DNA of 64,000 bases from Steromphala cineraria. Taxonomy: Eukaryota > Mollusca > Gastropoda > Trochida > Trochidae. The notes beneath the pieces were generated by a model. It searched no databases and had not been told where the DNA came from. It saw only the letters and a program-made list of their open reading frames with translations. The stretch is from positions 19,764,171 through 19,828,170 of the forward strand of contig OU744724.1 of NCBI GenBank assembly GCA_916613615.1. The letters are read 5' to 3'. Every line of letters starts with the position of its first letter. Position 1 is the first letter of the stretch. The translations under genes were made by a program, and so were the position numbers. Shown piece after piece: positions 23,901-36,031 of this stretch.

Positions 23901-26041
23901 TGGCAGTACCATGCGTCAACTTGGTTTTAGTATCAGACTGGTATTCATAACCTCATAACCGATGTCTTAACGATGTATACAATAAAGTAAGATGTCAATG
24001 AGTTTTACATACAGGCGTAGCTAAGCTAACATCACGTGAACTAAACCAGGTCGTTGCATTTTCTCACTCACAAGTCAGCTATCCTCAACAAATATCTCTG
24101 TCATGCTTACGTCACATCAATATTCTGTTGCTATGGTTATCTTGTACCGTACCATGATGTTTCACTATGGGTACACATTGCACATTACATGAAAACACGT
24201 GTGCATTGAAGAGAGAAATGATGTTGATAGTAATGCATGAATACACACATGCCATCTTATATTCTAATGAATACCCACACAGGCTACTGAGTCTTCTTAG
24301 TCAACACAGGTACAGTGTACAATGCAGAGAATATTTTAGGCAACAACATTCTGTGAAATTATCATTGCTTTTTAATATCAGCTTGTGTTTGCATCAAGAA
24401 GGCTGAATATTTTTCTTAAAACTATTTTCCAACTTTAAAGAATTTTAATGTAATGAAATCTTTAAAAGCTTTGTATCAAAACAAGGTCCCTTCATACACA
24501 TTGCTTGTATATTATCCTTCCATAAATAAAGTTCATATATACGAATACAGTATCTACGTTTGTATTTCCAACTACCACATGTTTATACAAAAGCATCCAT
24601 AAAAAAGTACATTACATGAAAAACACATTACATTACATGTACATATATGCAATAATTTCTTCTCCATACAAACATCAAATGCTATTCATATATACACTAA
24701 GATTGATAGGTATAAAAAAAGTACCTACATATACACTATACCTCTTAACCCTACCTTTATATTTTATTCCTAATGATACAGTACCTCTTTAAATGTAGAC
24801 AAAATGTTGGAAAAAGCATTGTTGATCCGAATATATCAGCTATATTGGTAAATATGTAATTCATCCATTACCCCACTTTTTTGGGATCTTCATAAGTCAT
24901 TAGGCTTTTGAAGAGCATCAGGAAACAATAAAGTGGAACTAAATAATACTAACGTGCACAGTAGATGGCATTATAAGTCGTATGACTGGCAACAACTCAA
25001 AAAGGGGTAGTACTATGCTATATCACGCACAGTTTTCTAAACGTTGAGCATTCTCTTAACAAGACAAAAAACAGAACCACAAAAACATTTGTTAAAGGAA
25101 ATGTTGTCTATCGATGTTCTTCAGAAAGCCCTTTGCTAATGAAGCATTCTTGTGACACTGGTGAGGTATGAATATCTGGATATCTCTTACACATAGCATG
25201 TGGCTCACTCCGCAAACAACGTCTTCCCACTTTTGTATGAGATTGTACGAGATTACCTGAGAGCTGTTCACAGTACCAGCAGTTAAAACAATTGCTGATA
25301 AGGAACTATAAAGATGATTAAGAGTGTTTCTAATGGTCATGTCTTCAAAAATATTGCGTCGAATCAGTATCAGTATCAGAACCACATTTAACATGAGAAC
25401 CGCATGTGGTCCTGGCCGCAAAATATTTATTTAATTCATGGTCCCTTTGATCAAAGCGATCTGGTTACACAAGGAATAATTTGGTTAAAAAATGTTATGA
25501 TATTCTCTGGAAAAATACTAAATAATCTAGTCTTCTCTTTTCGATAAACATTTAAACAAATTCAACAAAGTTCACTTATTTGTTATTTTTATCTTTTTAT
25601 CTTAAAAAGTGTGACATGTGACAAATTCCATTCAATGCTTACTTGTAATGGTGTTTTATAACCACTGCACTGTACAATGTATCTCAATGTAATGGGGAGA
25701 ATAGATGCAATGTGGACGGGCATGTGTCTTCTTTAATGAAGATATACTTCTGTTGCAACCAATGGATTTCAGTCCTAAGGGAAATCTACAAGGACAGTTA
25801 AACAGCTCTAGCCACTTTACTTTAAATTGATTAATTTCGGCAATAAAGTGGCTCGGGGTTGATCTTTTAAGTTCATATATACACGACATGCAAGCATTCC
25901 TTTATAAGGTTACTTATTGAGTATATAGCTTCTTCTCTTCAAAACAAGAAAGCAGATGATTGCATCAGATGTGCAGTTGTTTTATCAATTGCGAAACCGT
26001 CATGAACACTATGATTCTGCAATGATTCAATATGATTCATG

Positions 26042-26880
26042 CAATAAACAAAATGTCACTTTTTTTTCTGAAGTTAGTTTCTGTAACTTCATTTGCTGAT
26101 ATTCAACAAAATTTAATCTTGTTAGTGTCACGTGTTTAGCCATATCTAAATGTCAAACATATAAAAGGAAGCCCTAATTAGAAAATAAGAATTATCGCCA
26201 CAAAACAAAATTTGTATTTCTAACAAGAATATGCTGAAAATAATATCTTATCTTTGGTTATGTAAGTTCATGCGTAGAAATATAATGTGTACTTAGTAAC
26301 AATGTCATATAATTGTCCCTTGCTTCTAAAACTTGGTGTTTTATAATTACTTTATTTATTACAAAGGAATTCTTGTTTTGGCCTATGTACATTGTGTATA
26401 ATTTACGAAACAAGGATAGTAGTTGTACACTAAATCATTTCAACAATAATAACAAAGTTGTTGACAATAAATGATTGCAATAAACAAAATGTCACTTTCT
26501 AATTTTTCTGAAGTTAGTTTCTGAAACTGCATTTGCTGATATTCAACAAAATTAATGTTGCTTTTGTCACGTGTTTAGCCATATCTAAATGTCAAACATA
26601 TAAAAGGAAGCACTAATTAGAAAATAAGAGTTATCGTCACGATTATGCACAATTTCTAAAAATGATATGCTGAATAAAATATCTAATCGATCCGCCATGT
26701 AAGTACAGGCGTGGAAAGTTAATTTGTTCTTAGCAATGTCATATTCATGAATTCATGTTTTTGTTATGTACATTGTGCATAACTTTCTAAGCAAGGATTG
26801 TAATTGTACAATAAATCATCTCAACATCAATAAAAAAGTGTAGACAGATGACAGAACGTTGGCCTTGTTGACAATGTAAT
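26042..26880 (+). repeat. Internal tandem duplication, period 436 bp
   Basis: Counterpart of the U2 duplication. The block beginning caataaacaaaatgtcac at 26042 recurs at 26478. Shared derived structure groups U2 with U3. Confidence 0.85.
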
Positions 26881-27377
26881 AGAGGCATAACAGAATGAAC
26901 ACCATTTATTCCGGAAATTACAATAATGTCCCAGGGAGAAATTAGACAGTTTACTGAAACATAATAATGAAAATCATATGTTTTAAAATTCAAACATAGT
27001 ATCTCGTTTGTTAGTTAAGCATGTAATCTCATTGTCCTATTATAAGGCTGTGTCCTAACAAAGCCAACAATGTTTGCAAACAAAGTCTTCGCCTTTCGTA
27101 AGTCAATTTTGATAAAAGAATGGTATAATGTTTTGGGATTTGTTTCTAAGTGATTAAAAATCTAATTTCGTTAATGATTTGTTAATAAGGGTAATTCATA
27201 TGTTTGTTTGTCGTCAGGTTTTATCGTCATTGATTAAGAAATTTTTTAAATACAGAATAACACACAATTCTTTTATATAAATTTCTAATGCAAAAGCTTT
27301 GACATGTATTGTATGGCATTATCTGTTTTGATTATATGATACCTTTTTGTACTAAAATATTCATTTGTAAACTAATA

Positions 27378-27552
27378 CAGTAGAACACGGATATAACAAA
27401 CTCCAAGGGACAAACAATTTCTTTTGGCTGTATCCGGTGTTCGCCACTCGCGTTTAGCTGTCATACATAGGGCTTTTGAGGGGACTTTAAAAATTTTTTT
27501 TCTATATCCGATTGTTCCCTATATCCGAGTTTGCTATATCCGTGTTCTACTG
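27378..27552. mobile_element. Tigger/pogo-like MITE (copy in U3)
   Basis: 175 bp, TA flanked, same ends as 20764-20944 and the same position within the unit. It differs by short deletions in the centre. No coding capacity. Confidence 0.88.
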
Positions 27553-29787
27553 TATTTTAAAGATATAAGCATTCGTATTTTAAAATCTAGCTTTCTTTGT
27601 ATGTAATTACATCAATCAAGTTCATCAAATTTATCATAACCAAACATTTTTACAAATCTGCGTCATTCAGCACATTGAATTGATTAAGTTTGCAGTTTTT
27701 TCATATATCAAGATCAAAATGCTCTACTTTGCCTAACATTGATATTACCAAACGAGTCATTTTAAAATAATTCTTATCTTAGATATATTTAACACCATCT
27801 ATCTCATTGAAATAAGATTATTTAGAGTCATTCTTTCGAATTGAATTTTTATCAGTTCTTTTTCGAAACAAAAAATGCCATCTACTGCCGACTATTGTTT
27901 ATTTTTTGCTTAAAGGTTGAAAAAATCTGACAAAAATCTAAATATGAATTTCTAGTTAATTGGCTAACAGGATAAAAGCGGGGTTTATATCAATTATCTG
28001 GTCTACACAAAATAAGGATTTACAGATCGTTAAATGGTTAATGTCCTGAAGAGCTGGTATGTCTGAATGAAAAAACCTCTTCTCACGTGCAAATCAATTG
28101 TGCCGGATATATTATATGTATTATTCTTCATTAACAACGACCATTTAAAAAACTTGCAGGGGGAGGATTATGAAGGTTATGAAATGTAATGGATTAATGG
28201 AAAATGGAGATAGAGACACACACTGAATATTAGATATGTTGATCAACACTTGGCAAGGCCATTTTATTCTTAAAATCTTATCGACTAGTTATGATGTAAT
28301 TGATATTCAAATACACGTGTCCCTTTATACCGATACATCTAAAAGGTATGACAAACAACAGAAAATACACTTTTTTGATAACTTATTTTTATTTTTGCAC
28401 TGTTTGCATATGTCCTCACGGGAACATATACATAAAGTTCTATGTTTATACACAAACATTTAGAAATAAATTGACCTACTTTGACTTAATGTGATGAAAT
28501 AAAAGGTATCACACTCATACATAAATAAAATACATGCAATATAACAAATTGACAATGCAAATATTTTCAATATGACGTGAAAACTCAAAGCCTCAAAAGA
28601 CATCTTCAGTTCACTGTGAAATCAGTTGTATATATAATGTTAATGTAATGTATTGATGTTTGATATCTGCTCCTTACATATTCAAGTTTGATTTGTTATG
28701 TAGCATTAATGGATGTGAAATGTGTTCTGTGTAGCAACCTATCCCGAGTCTTCAGATAACCTTGAAGTCTCATCAACCAGAATAAATACACCATGGAGAA
28801 ATGTTCAGTTTTCAACTTCATGTTTTCTCATTATCACGCAAAAGAATGTGTTCACTCAATACGTACATTGAACATCGAACATCATACACTCAATACACAA
28901 AAACATGAAGGTTTTTATACTTTATATACTAGCACGTTCAATGCAAAATATGAAAGGACTTTCTATCCATTTGGATTTCTTCGATATCTTCAAATTAGTC
29001 ATACTGCTGAATGCATTTCAGTGTTATTTATATGTCTTTTACAATATTTATATAAATGGTAAACATGATTAATTGGTGAGTCTTTTAAAAAGTTCAGTTT
29101 CTTTACTGCAAAAACTTGTTTTGGATGTGTTATAATATTTCAAACTGCCGACTGCATTTGAGCATTTACAGGCATTCAAAATGTTACGAAGATATCATAT
29201 GACAAGGAGGTTCAATTTATGTGATGGAGAATAATGATTGATTTACAACATATTTAAGATATAATAATTCGTTGGTAATTTAATTAATAGCGATATGGTT
29301 GTGAAGATTCAATTTACTAAATACTTATATTATTAAAACACATGTTTCAACTTCCTTCTTTGGATCCTTGGTTATAACAGTGATAACTTATCAGTTTCAA
29401 TTTTACTTACATGTATCTATAGCAACGTCTGTCTTCCCTGAATGAGAGAATGTCTCTAGAGATAAGGATGAGATCAAATTGTATGAGTCTTCAGATTTCC
29501 ATTTCATGCTGCTCAATATGGTTTATAGCTCTGATTGATATCTGAGACGAGTTATCAAAGCACATCAAGTACATCGAAATGACCTATATTTATGACAGAT
29601 TCTCATCCTATGTCATGCTCGTTTACTGCTGGGTACTAAGTTTGCTTTCATTTCGAATAGCTTATAAAGAGAAAGTAAGTGAAATAGATAAATTCTTATT
29701 CATTTGGTGTCATTAGATAGGTTTATCAATTAGATATAGTTTTTAATGACATTTTTTTTGGATTTGATCATTGTCTCAATATAGATT

Positions 29788-29914
29788 ACCATGTGTTCGG
29801 GAATTTGATATGGAGATTTATCATGTGTCCGAGTTCAAAATCAAACAAGAACAAAGTTTGATATTTAACTTGGACACATGATAAATCTAAATATCAAACT
29901 CGCGGACAAATGGT
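29788..29914. repeat. 48-bp imperfect inverted repeat (hairpin)
   Basis: The arms 29788-29835 and 29867-29914 pair with a few mismatches around a 31-bp loop. The core gatttatcatgtgtcc is perfectly complementary to ggacacatgataaatc. It sits at the edge of DNA (about 29785-30400) absent from U2, so it may be one end or a foldback part of an unclassified insertion. Confidence 0.75.
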
Positions 29915-30400
29915 AGCAAATTTATCTCGACCAGTACCCTTTCTAAGTGCTTTAAATCTAGGTTGAAAGAAGTTATATTGGTCAAAATGGCTTTCAGTGT
30001 TACTCTTTTATTTAGGTATTTACAAATATGATTTTTATACCATTGTGTTTAATGAGTATAGTACAGCCCTTGCGCGCACTGCACAGTACTAGTATTAGAC
30101 AGAAATTTCGGATTTATGAAAAAGAAAATTAAAATACCCAGCAATGCCGGCATTCCTTAATTTTGATTGTTTGGTCACGTGACCTCGTGCGTTCGCACAA
30201 CATTCGAAACGTTCGATTTGAATCGCCCCTGGTTTTAAAGTGTTCGAGACAGCCTGTCTCTGATAGAACAAAACGTCAAAGGCTAACTGGGATGACAAAA
30301 CATTGTTTATAACAAAATTAAAAAGTGATACGTTGCCCTAGGACAACAGTATATGACTGCCTTCGTCGGTATTAATGCAGGGTACTTATGACATTGACTT
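29915..30400. other. U3-specific unassigned insert
   Basis: DNA with no counterpart in U2 (compare 22860-22930). It is more GC-rich than its surroundings near 30060-30260. No ORF of known type and no matched ends were found. Confidence 0.4.
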
Positions 30401-31184
30401 TTTAACTCCTGGGCTTCAAATGAAACTAAGAACTTATTTATCTGTCAAGATTGCCATTTTACCATAATTTTCAGATTGGAGGTATCATACCAATATCGAC
30501 TGGCCTATTTTTTTATGTTTATTCAGCATACATGTATCTATCCAACGTATATGTATTGCCACAATGATTTTGAAAATAATTTGTTATTGCTTGTAGGGTT
30601 AAACAGCAGCTGTAAATGATGGTATTTCTATAACAATAATAACATTTAGTCATCAGGGATGCAACGATATGTAGGGTAAAATGAGAGTTATTTTCCTCTC
30701 CTCCATCCTTTAGGATGCATGCTCAAAGGGCTTAGAGTGGTTGAGTGTATTTAATATAAATACAATCATAATTTGAAGTTTTGTAAACTGGGGCTCAATA
30801 CCATAAAAACATTTGATCATAATTATATGAAGAAGCCTTAAGAGGTTTTGCATGATCAAATACCGTGTACACATAAACCTCGCATAAAACTACTGTGAGA
30901 AAAGCTTCGTTTTCATTTCCTTCGAATTCCAATCTTCTTTTCAAATTAAATTGAAAATTCTATTTTAACATTGTCAATGAATTGTATTTCAAAATAGCAA
31001 CAAAAACACCATTTAGTAACATTTATCGCTTAAGAAACAAACAACACTGTGATTACATTCAATACAGAAATGGAATAGTGACCAAAAGGATTTTAATGAT
31101 AAGAAATCAATTATTTTGAGCCCAAAATGATCCTAAAGCTTAATGCTTTTGAAGAACGTCATTGATCCGATTCTCATCTATTAA

Positions 31185-31540
31185 AGGGGTATAGCACGTT
31201 TTTATGGGGAATATGAGGTGATGTCAGGAAAATGAAAATAAATGGTTCCAATTGAAAGACAAGGTATTTAAACTAAATAAAGTAGTAATGAATCATTCAT
31301 TTAATATGAAGTTCAACCATGCAATTCCCTTTTCTTACACAAAATGAATTAAAGGTGCTCACACAAAAATGGCTGCCAATGGATTTTATGTGAATCTTAA
31401 TAATTTGTTCTCAGACTATGGATTATTGGTTTGAGTAATGAGATTTCTGACACTATCAAAATAATTCATTTAGCATAAACATACAATTATCAGTGATAAA
31501 TTGAAAATGTAAAATTTTCAAAAAACGTGCTACTGCCCCT
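31185..31540. mobile_element. TTAA-site MITE, family 1 (copy 2)
   Basis: 356 bp flanked by TTAA (31181-31184, 31541-31544). It is clearly related along its whole length to 14452-14808 and has the same ends. The related U1 sequence at about 17830-17870 lacks it. Confidence 0.9.
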
Positions 31541-32767
31541 TTAAGAACTTTGTCGCATTAAAGTGTTACATTTTCTTGATTCAAGAAAATTTATGATGAT
31601 ATATGTCTGAATAAGTGAAGATCACTTTTGAACTTTTTGACATAAATGGCCAGTTCGAGCAAGTATTTTTGCTCCACAAATATTCGGGAGGGAATTATCT
31701 TTTGCACACGACACGTCATTTTATATATATGCGATTTGTTTTCTATTTTCTATGCTTATAACTATGTCATGTTTGGTAATTAGTTTTAAAGGGGCACAAT
31801 GCGCTCGCGGGTTAATTAATTATTTGTTGGAAAAGCTTAATTAGCCAAGCGTAACGAGGTCGGAAATCTCAATCAGCGTGACCACTACTGAGCGATGTTT
31901 GTTTTGCGCAGCGCCCTACTCGCGCGGTACTCAACCGGATACGAGATTGTTTATAAGTCCAAACAATATGGCCGAATAAAATCATCCTTATGTCCAATCA
32001 AACTTCAATACTAGGCATACCCAGTAACATCTGCAAACTTATTACGTACCAAAAATTAAAACATTCACTAATATATCTTCGTGAGTTTATCATGAGGTAA
32101 TAGACAAATTTTTGAGTTCAATATCACATGCCAAATATTAATGTGATTCAGAAATGTCACAACTATCACGATATCATAAATGTATGTTGAATCATATACA
32201 AAGTACATGTAAATGAACTTTTTAATCAAAATCTTTGGGTTTTACAAATAGGACTTTTTTCCGAGAACTTATTTCCTAGGCAAAATTAGGACTTTTTACC
32301 GGGACTTTTTTTTACCGAACACCGATTATAACCTTTCATAAAGATTTTTTTTATGAATGTGCGTTGCTGTTGTTAAATTGAGTTAAGATTTAATCTTTGT
32401 CTAAATGTTTCAAATAGATCAAATATTTATCATCTTTCTTTAACAGGTATCATAAACAGTAATGTCTCCTTGGATTTCAGGCAGTGATATAAACAGGACT
32501 ATTTTTACTTGTTTAATTGTGAGGATAATAAAATACATCGCTGATATTTGTAATCACTGTAATCACACCCAATACATTGATAAAATATACATCTCGTTAG
32601 TACCACCTTATCTATCTCTGTAATTTTCTTTTATGACGACCGGACACCTGTCATTTTATACGTTGTGTATCTATAGCAATGAAAGTGCGAAATGTCTAGT
32701 CGTATGACGTAAACAGTGACATAACTGTCCGGGCACTAACTAACTTGTCATCACAATAGGCGACAGA

Positions 32768-32917
32768 TTGTCTGGCCTAGTGACCAACGAATTTGTACAT
32801 AACAGTGACCGCCGACTGTCTTGGTATCTTACTGCAGACCGAATGTCTAGACTAGTGACTAACGTATTCGTACATGGCAGGGACCGCCAATTGTCCTGGC
32901 ACCTTTCTGCAGACAAA
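32768..32917 (+). repeat. Two 75-bp tandem repeats
   Basis: Copies 32768-32842 and 32843-32917 each span 25 codons in an open frame that continues to 33073. They encode similar peptides (LVTNEFVHNSDRRLSW and LVTNVFVHGRDRQLSW). The first copy begins TTG, not ATG, so the frame as a gene is doubtful. The repeat unit being a multiple of three and the conservative differences are the only coding hints. Confidence 0.7.
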
Positions 32918-33113
32918 ATGTTAGATATTGAAGAATATAATCCGACCAATGAAAAGCAGAAAAAGAATGTAAATTTATTTCATAGGACTCCCCTTCATCA
33001 CTATATGTTAAACCTTGATGGATCATGTATGATGTTAACAAATACAGTGGATCATATACATGGATGCTTCTAGCAGGTATGTTTTTATCGTGTTCAATAC
33101 GAGTTAAGGAAAT

Positions 33114-33135
33114 ACCCCCCTCCCCCCTCCCCCTC
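33114..33135. repeat. C/T polypyrimidine tract
   Basis: Runs of C5-C6 separated by single T inside the 1.87-kb TTAA element. Confidence 0.85.
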
Positions 33136-35110
33136 ATTCAATATTACGTAAAAAAATATGATAAGATGAAAGAGAAGCAACCATACCTTTGTGTAGGTTT
33201 ATTCGTAGAGGAAACGGGTTCGTAGATGGGATTTTTACAGGTTCGTAATGAAAAACAGGGTTTCGTATAGAGTGACAAGTTGTGAAATAAGTTCATATAA
33301 GCAATAAATTATCATTGTAAATGATAGTATACAAATTCAAAGGAGAATAATTGTACATCCAATGTATAAATACGATCGATGTTATGTCTTGTATAAATAA
33401 ACTGAGTAGATACTTTGTAAATATTACATCAAACTATATAATATATATTCACAATATTAAATGAAAATTTAAAAACCTCCAGGAAGCTTTTTTCCCTGAA
33501 AAAAATCGGTCATGAAGGGGATTCCCCTGTCAAAACTACGACCGCATCTCGCTGGGCCAGTGCCCAGTCTTCACCACGTGACCTTGCTACCCGCTAAATC
33601 ACTTACGTAACGGTCTCATTAACAGTGGCCGCCTTGACTCGCGAGCGCATTGTGCCCCTTTAATACGCCCTTCTTTTTTTGTGGAAACAACATTCAGGAG
33701 GATTTTCCTGTTAACAAATACATCTGATTTTTACATGATTATTTCATACTTAATTGCAAATATGTTCATGAGGTTAACATTTCATTTGTTCATGATTTAA
33801 CAATTTCACAAAGAATAAAGTGTATTGCTCAAAAAAGAAAAAGATCGTGAAATGAAGCCAATCATCGTAGCTACAAGCGTGAAATGCATTACTGCCACAA
33901 AACATTGTCGTAACTGATAACTTATATTATGAACTACTTGTAAACGTGTTCCTCTTCTAGCAATCAATTATTTATCTCCTAATTCTGTTAATCAATTACC
34001 ATAATACAGCAAAATAAATTCTCGCAATGCTATCGTTTCAAAATGGCGGATGAAAGTCTATCAGTTAGTGCTTTGAACTGTATTGTGATCATGGCGGCCA
34101 CTAAGATTATTGTCAGCTGATTGTATGGTCGATGTTGTAGTTACTTGGATGTTTTGATTGTATGGTATTTGTTAATAATGTTTGCATAAGTAAATATGAC
34201 AAACAGATTGTTTATTCAAGTCTATATTTGACCCATAAAATGGCTCTGACACTGACCATATCAAACTGAGAAGAAAAGTGGATTCGCTTTGGTTTTCGAG
34301 TATAAACAAAGATTCATCAGCGCTGCAGCACTCCCAATTATACAAAGTGCTGAACTTTTCCGAACAAACTATGTGAAGTGGCTTAGATATCTTTCTGGAA
34401 AATATTTAAACATTATGGAGAATAGCGTCTGTCCCATGTATTTAACCATACAAGCTATGTAACAAGATCAGAAAAAAACGTGTCAACTTGTTTTCAGTAT
34501 CAGGCTAGTATTCATAACCAATGTATTAACGATGTATACAATAAAGTTATATGTCAATGAGTTTCACGTGAACTAAACCAGGTCGTTGCATTTTCTTACT
34601 CACAAGTAAACTATCCACAATAAATATCTCTGTTATTCTTACGACACATCAATATTCTGTTGCTATGGTTATCTTGTACAGTGCCATTATGTTTTACTAT
34701 TGGCACCATATTGCACCCTACACGAAAACACGTGTGCATTGAAGAGGTAAATTGATGTTGACAGAAATGTGTGAATAAACACACGCCATCTTACAATCTC
34801 ATGAAAACTCACACTGACTACTGTGTCTTCTCAATCAACACATATACATTACAGAGAATATGTTAGGTAACATCATTCTGTAAAATTATCATGGCTTTTT
34901 TTTTATTTTAACCTGTGTTTGTATCAAGAATGCTAAAAATTCTTCTTCTAACCTTTTTTATCCTTCTTCGAATATTTATGTTAATAATTCTTTAAAAGCT
35001 TGGCATTAGAACAAGGTTTATTCACACACCTACCCTAATAAGAAAACAGTACATGTCTACGGACAAAGCAACTGTTTTCAATAATAGTATGTTTATATAA
35101 ATAATACATA

Positions 35111-35131
35111 TAAATAAATAAATAAATAAAT
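35111..35131. repeat. (AAAT)n microsatellite
   Basis: About five tandem AAAT units in U4 backbone. Confidence 0.85.
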
Positions 35132-35569
35132 GACATTAAACAGTTACATATAGAAATACAGGTACCCGAAACAGTACATACATGAATTAAATGAGTAGAC
35201 GTTCACACTTGGTTCACAGTTCCAATAAATACAGAACGTCATTAACCTATATATTTCCATATATTCCTAACGATACAGTACCTCTGGAAATGTTGTCATC
35301 ATTCTTCTTCATTCTTGATCAAATGAACCAATATATATATAAAAGCTATAAAAGTAGTCGATATGTAGTACATCAATTACCTTAATTCCTGACAAACAAT
35401 AGGGTGTACCATACCAGTCACACGGCTTATTAAGAGCATCATAAAATACAATAGAGGGGAACTAAAGAACACTGACATACTCAGTACATGCCATTGTAAT
35501 TCATCTGACTGACAGCAGCTCAAAAAGTGGTAGTGCAATGCAATATCACACACAAGTTTCCAACGTTAA

Positions 35570-36031
35570 AGAGACACAGAGTATATTGATAGGATCACAT
35601 ATGTCAAATTTTGAAATCGATGTTATTACATCGGGAACCAGTAACTGTTACAGAAAATAACAAGTTAAAGGTCAATCAGTACATTAGAGCGAAAATACGG
35701 CTATTCAAAGTCGGGATTTTGATCGAAAACCTGACAATATTCGCCAAACGTAATTTTGAAACCGTGTCATAAGCTGACAGGAAGATATATTCTATTCGAT
35801 AGTGTTTATTAGGTATTGTAACTAATAGGTAGAATAATTGGATGCATAATTTCGAATATTAAACGTATTTGAGACGTTTTCTTGATTTTTCCATAAAAAC
35901 AAGCATTTTAGAGATATTATGCATAAATGGATATAAGTGCAGTGATGGGATATGAACTTGAATCAGCATACAAGATATTTTGTAGCTTATAAAATCCGAA
36001 TAAAATTTCAAGAAAGATACTCTGTGTCACT
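35570..36031. mobile_element. TTAA-site MITE, family 2
   Basis: 462 bp between TTAA copies (35566-35569 and 36032-36035). The ends are AGAGACACAGAGTAT and the complement of AGTGACACAGAGTAT, one mismatch. Other units run straight through the site (ccaaacgttgagcattctc at 25037 and 54593), giving paralogous empty sites. No ORF. Confidence 0.9.

Larger units (their letters stand above)
18111..23955 (+). repeat. Array unit U2
   Basis: Starts with the anchor. Relative to U3 it lacks about 0.6 kb after 18460 (U3 24410-25040). It contains a tandem duplication (19437-20270) and a Tigger-like MITE. From about 22390 to its end it is almost identical to 44820-46388 at the end of U4. No protein gene is recognised anywhere in the unit. 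Confidence 0.85.
31790..33659. mobile_element. 1.87-kb TTAA-flanked non-autonomous transposon
   Basis: Bounded by TTAA (31786-31789 and 33660-33663) and a perfect 20-bp TIR, AGGGGCACAATGCGCTCGCG at the left and its complement at the right. TTAA duplication points to piggyBac-type mobilisation. No transposase is recognisable. The interior holds a 75-bp tandem repeat (32768-32917), a pyrimidine tract and AT-rich DNA. Its first bases AGGGGCA are shared with the shorter TTAA MITEs, so they may be cross-mobilised by one transposase elsewhere. Confidence 0.88.
23956..34514 (+). repeat. Array unit U3
   Basis: Starts with the anchor. Its first 450 bp are nearly identical to U5 (46389-46845). 25040-28500 follows U2. 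It then carries extra DNA: an unmatched insert about 29785-30400, a TTAA MITE (31185-31540), a 1.87-kb TTAA element (31790-33659), and an unmatched stretch 33664-34480 with two copies of an AAAATGGCGG/CATGGCGGCC-like motif. No cellular gene recognised. Confidence 0.82.

Noticed and set aside
32859..33137. 92-codon minus-strand frame in the TTAA element
   Set aside because: Overlaps the tandem repeat frame on the other strand and includes the pyrimidine tract; no support.
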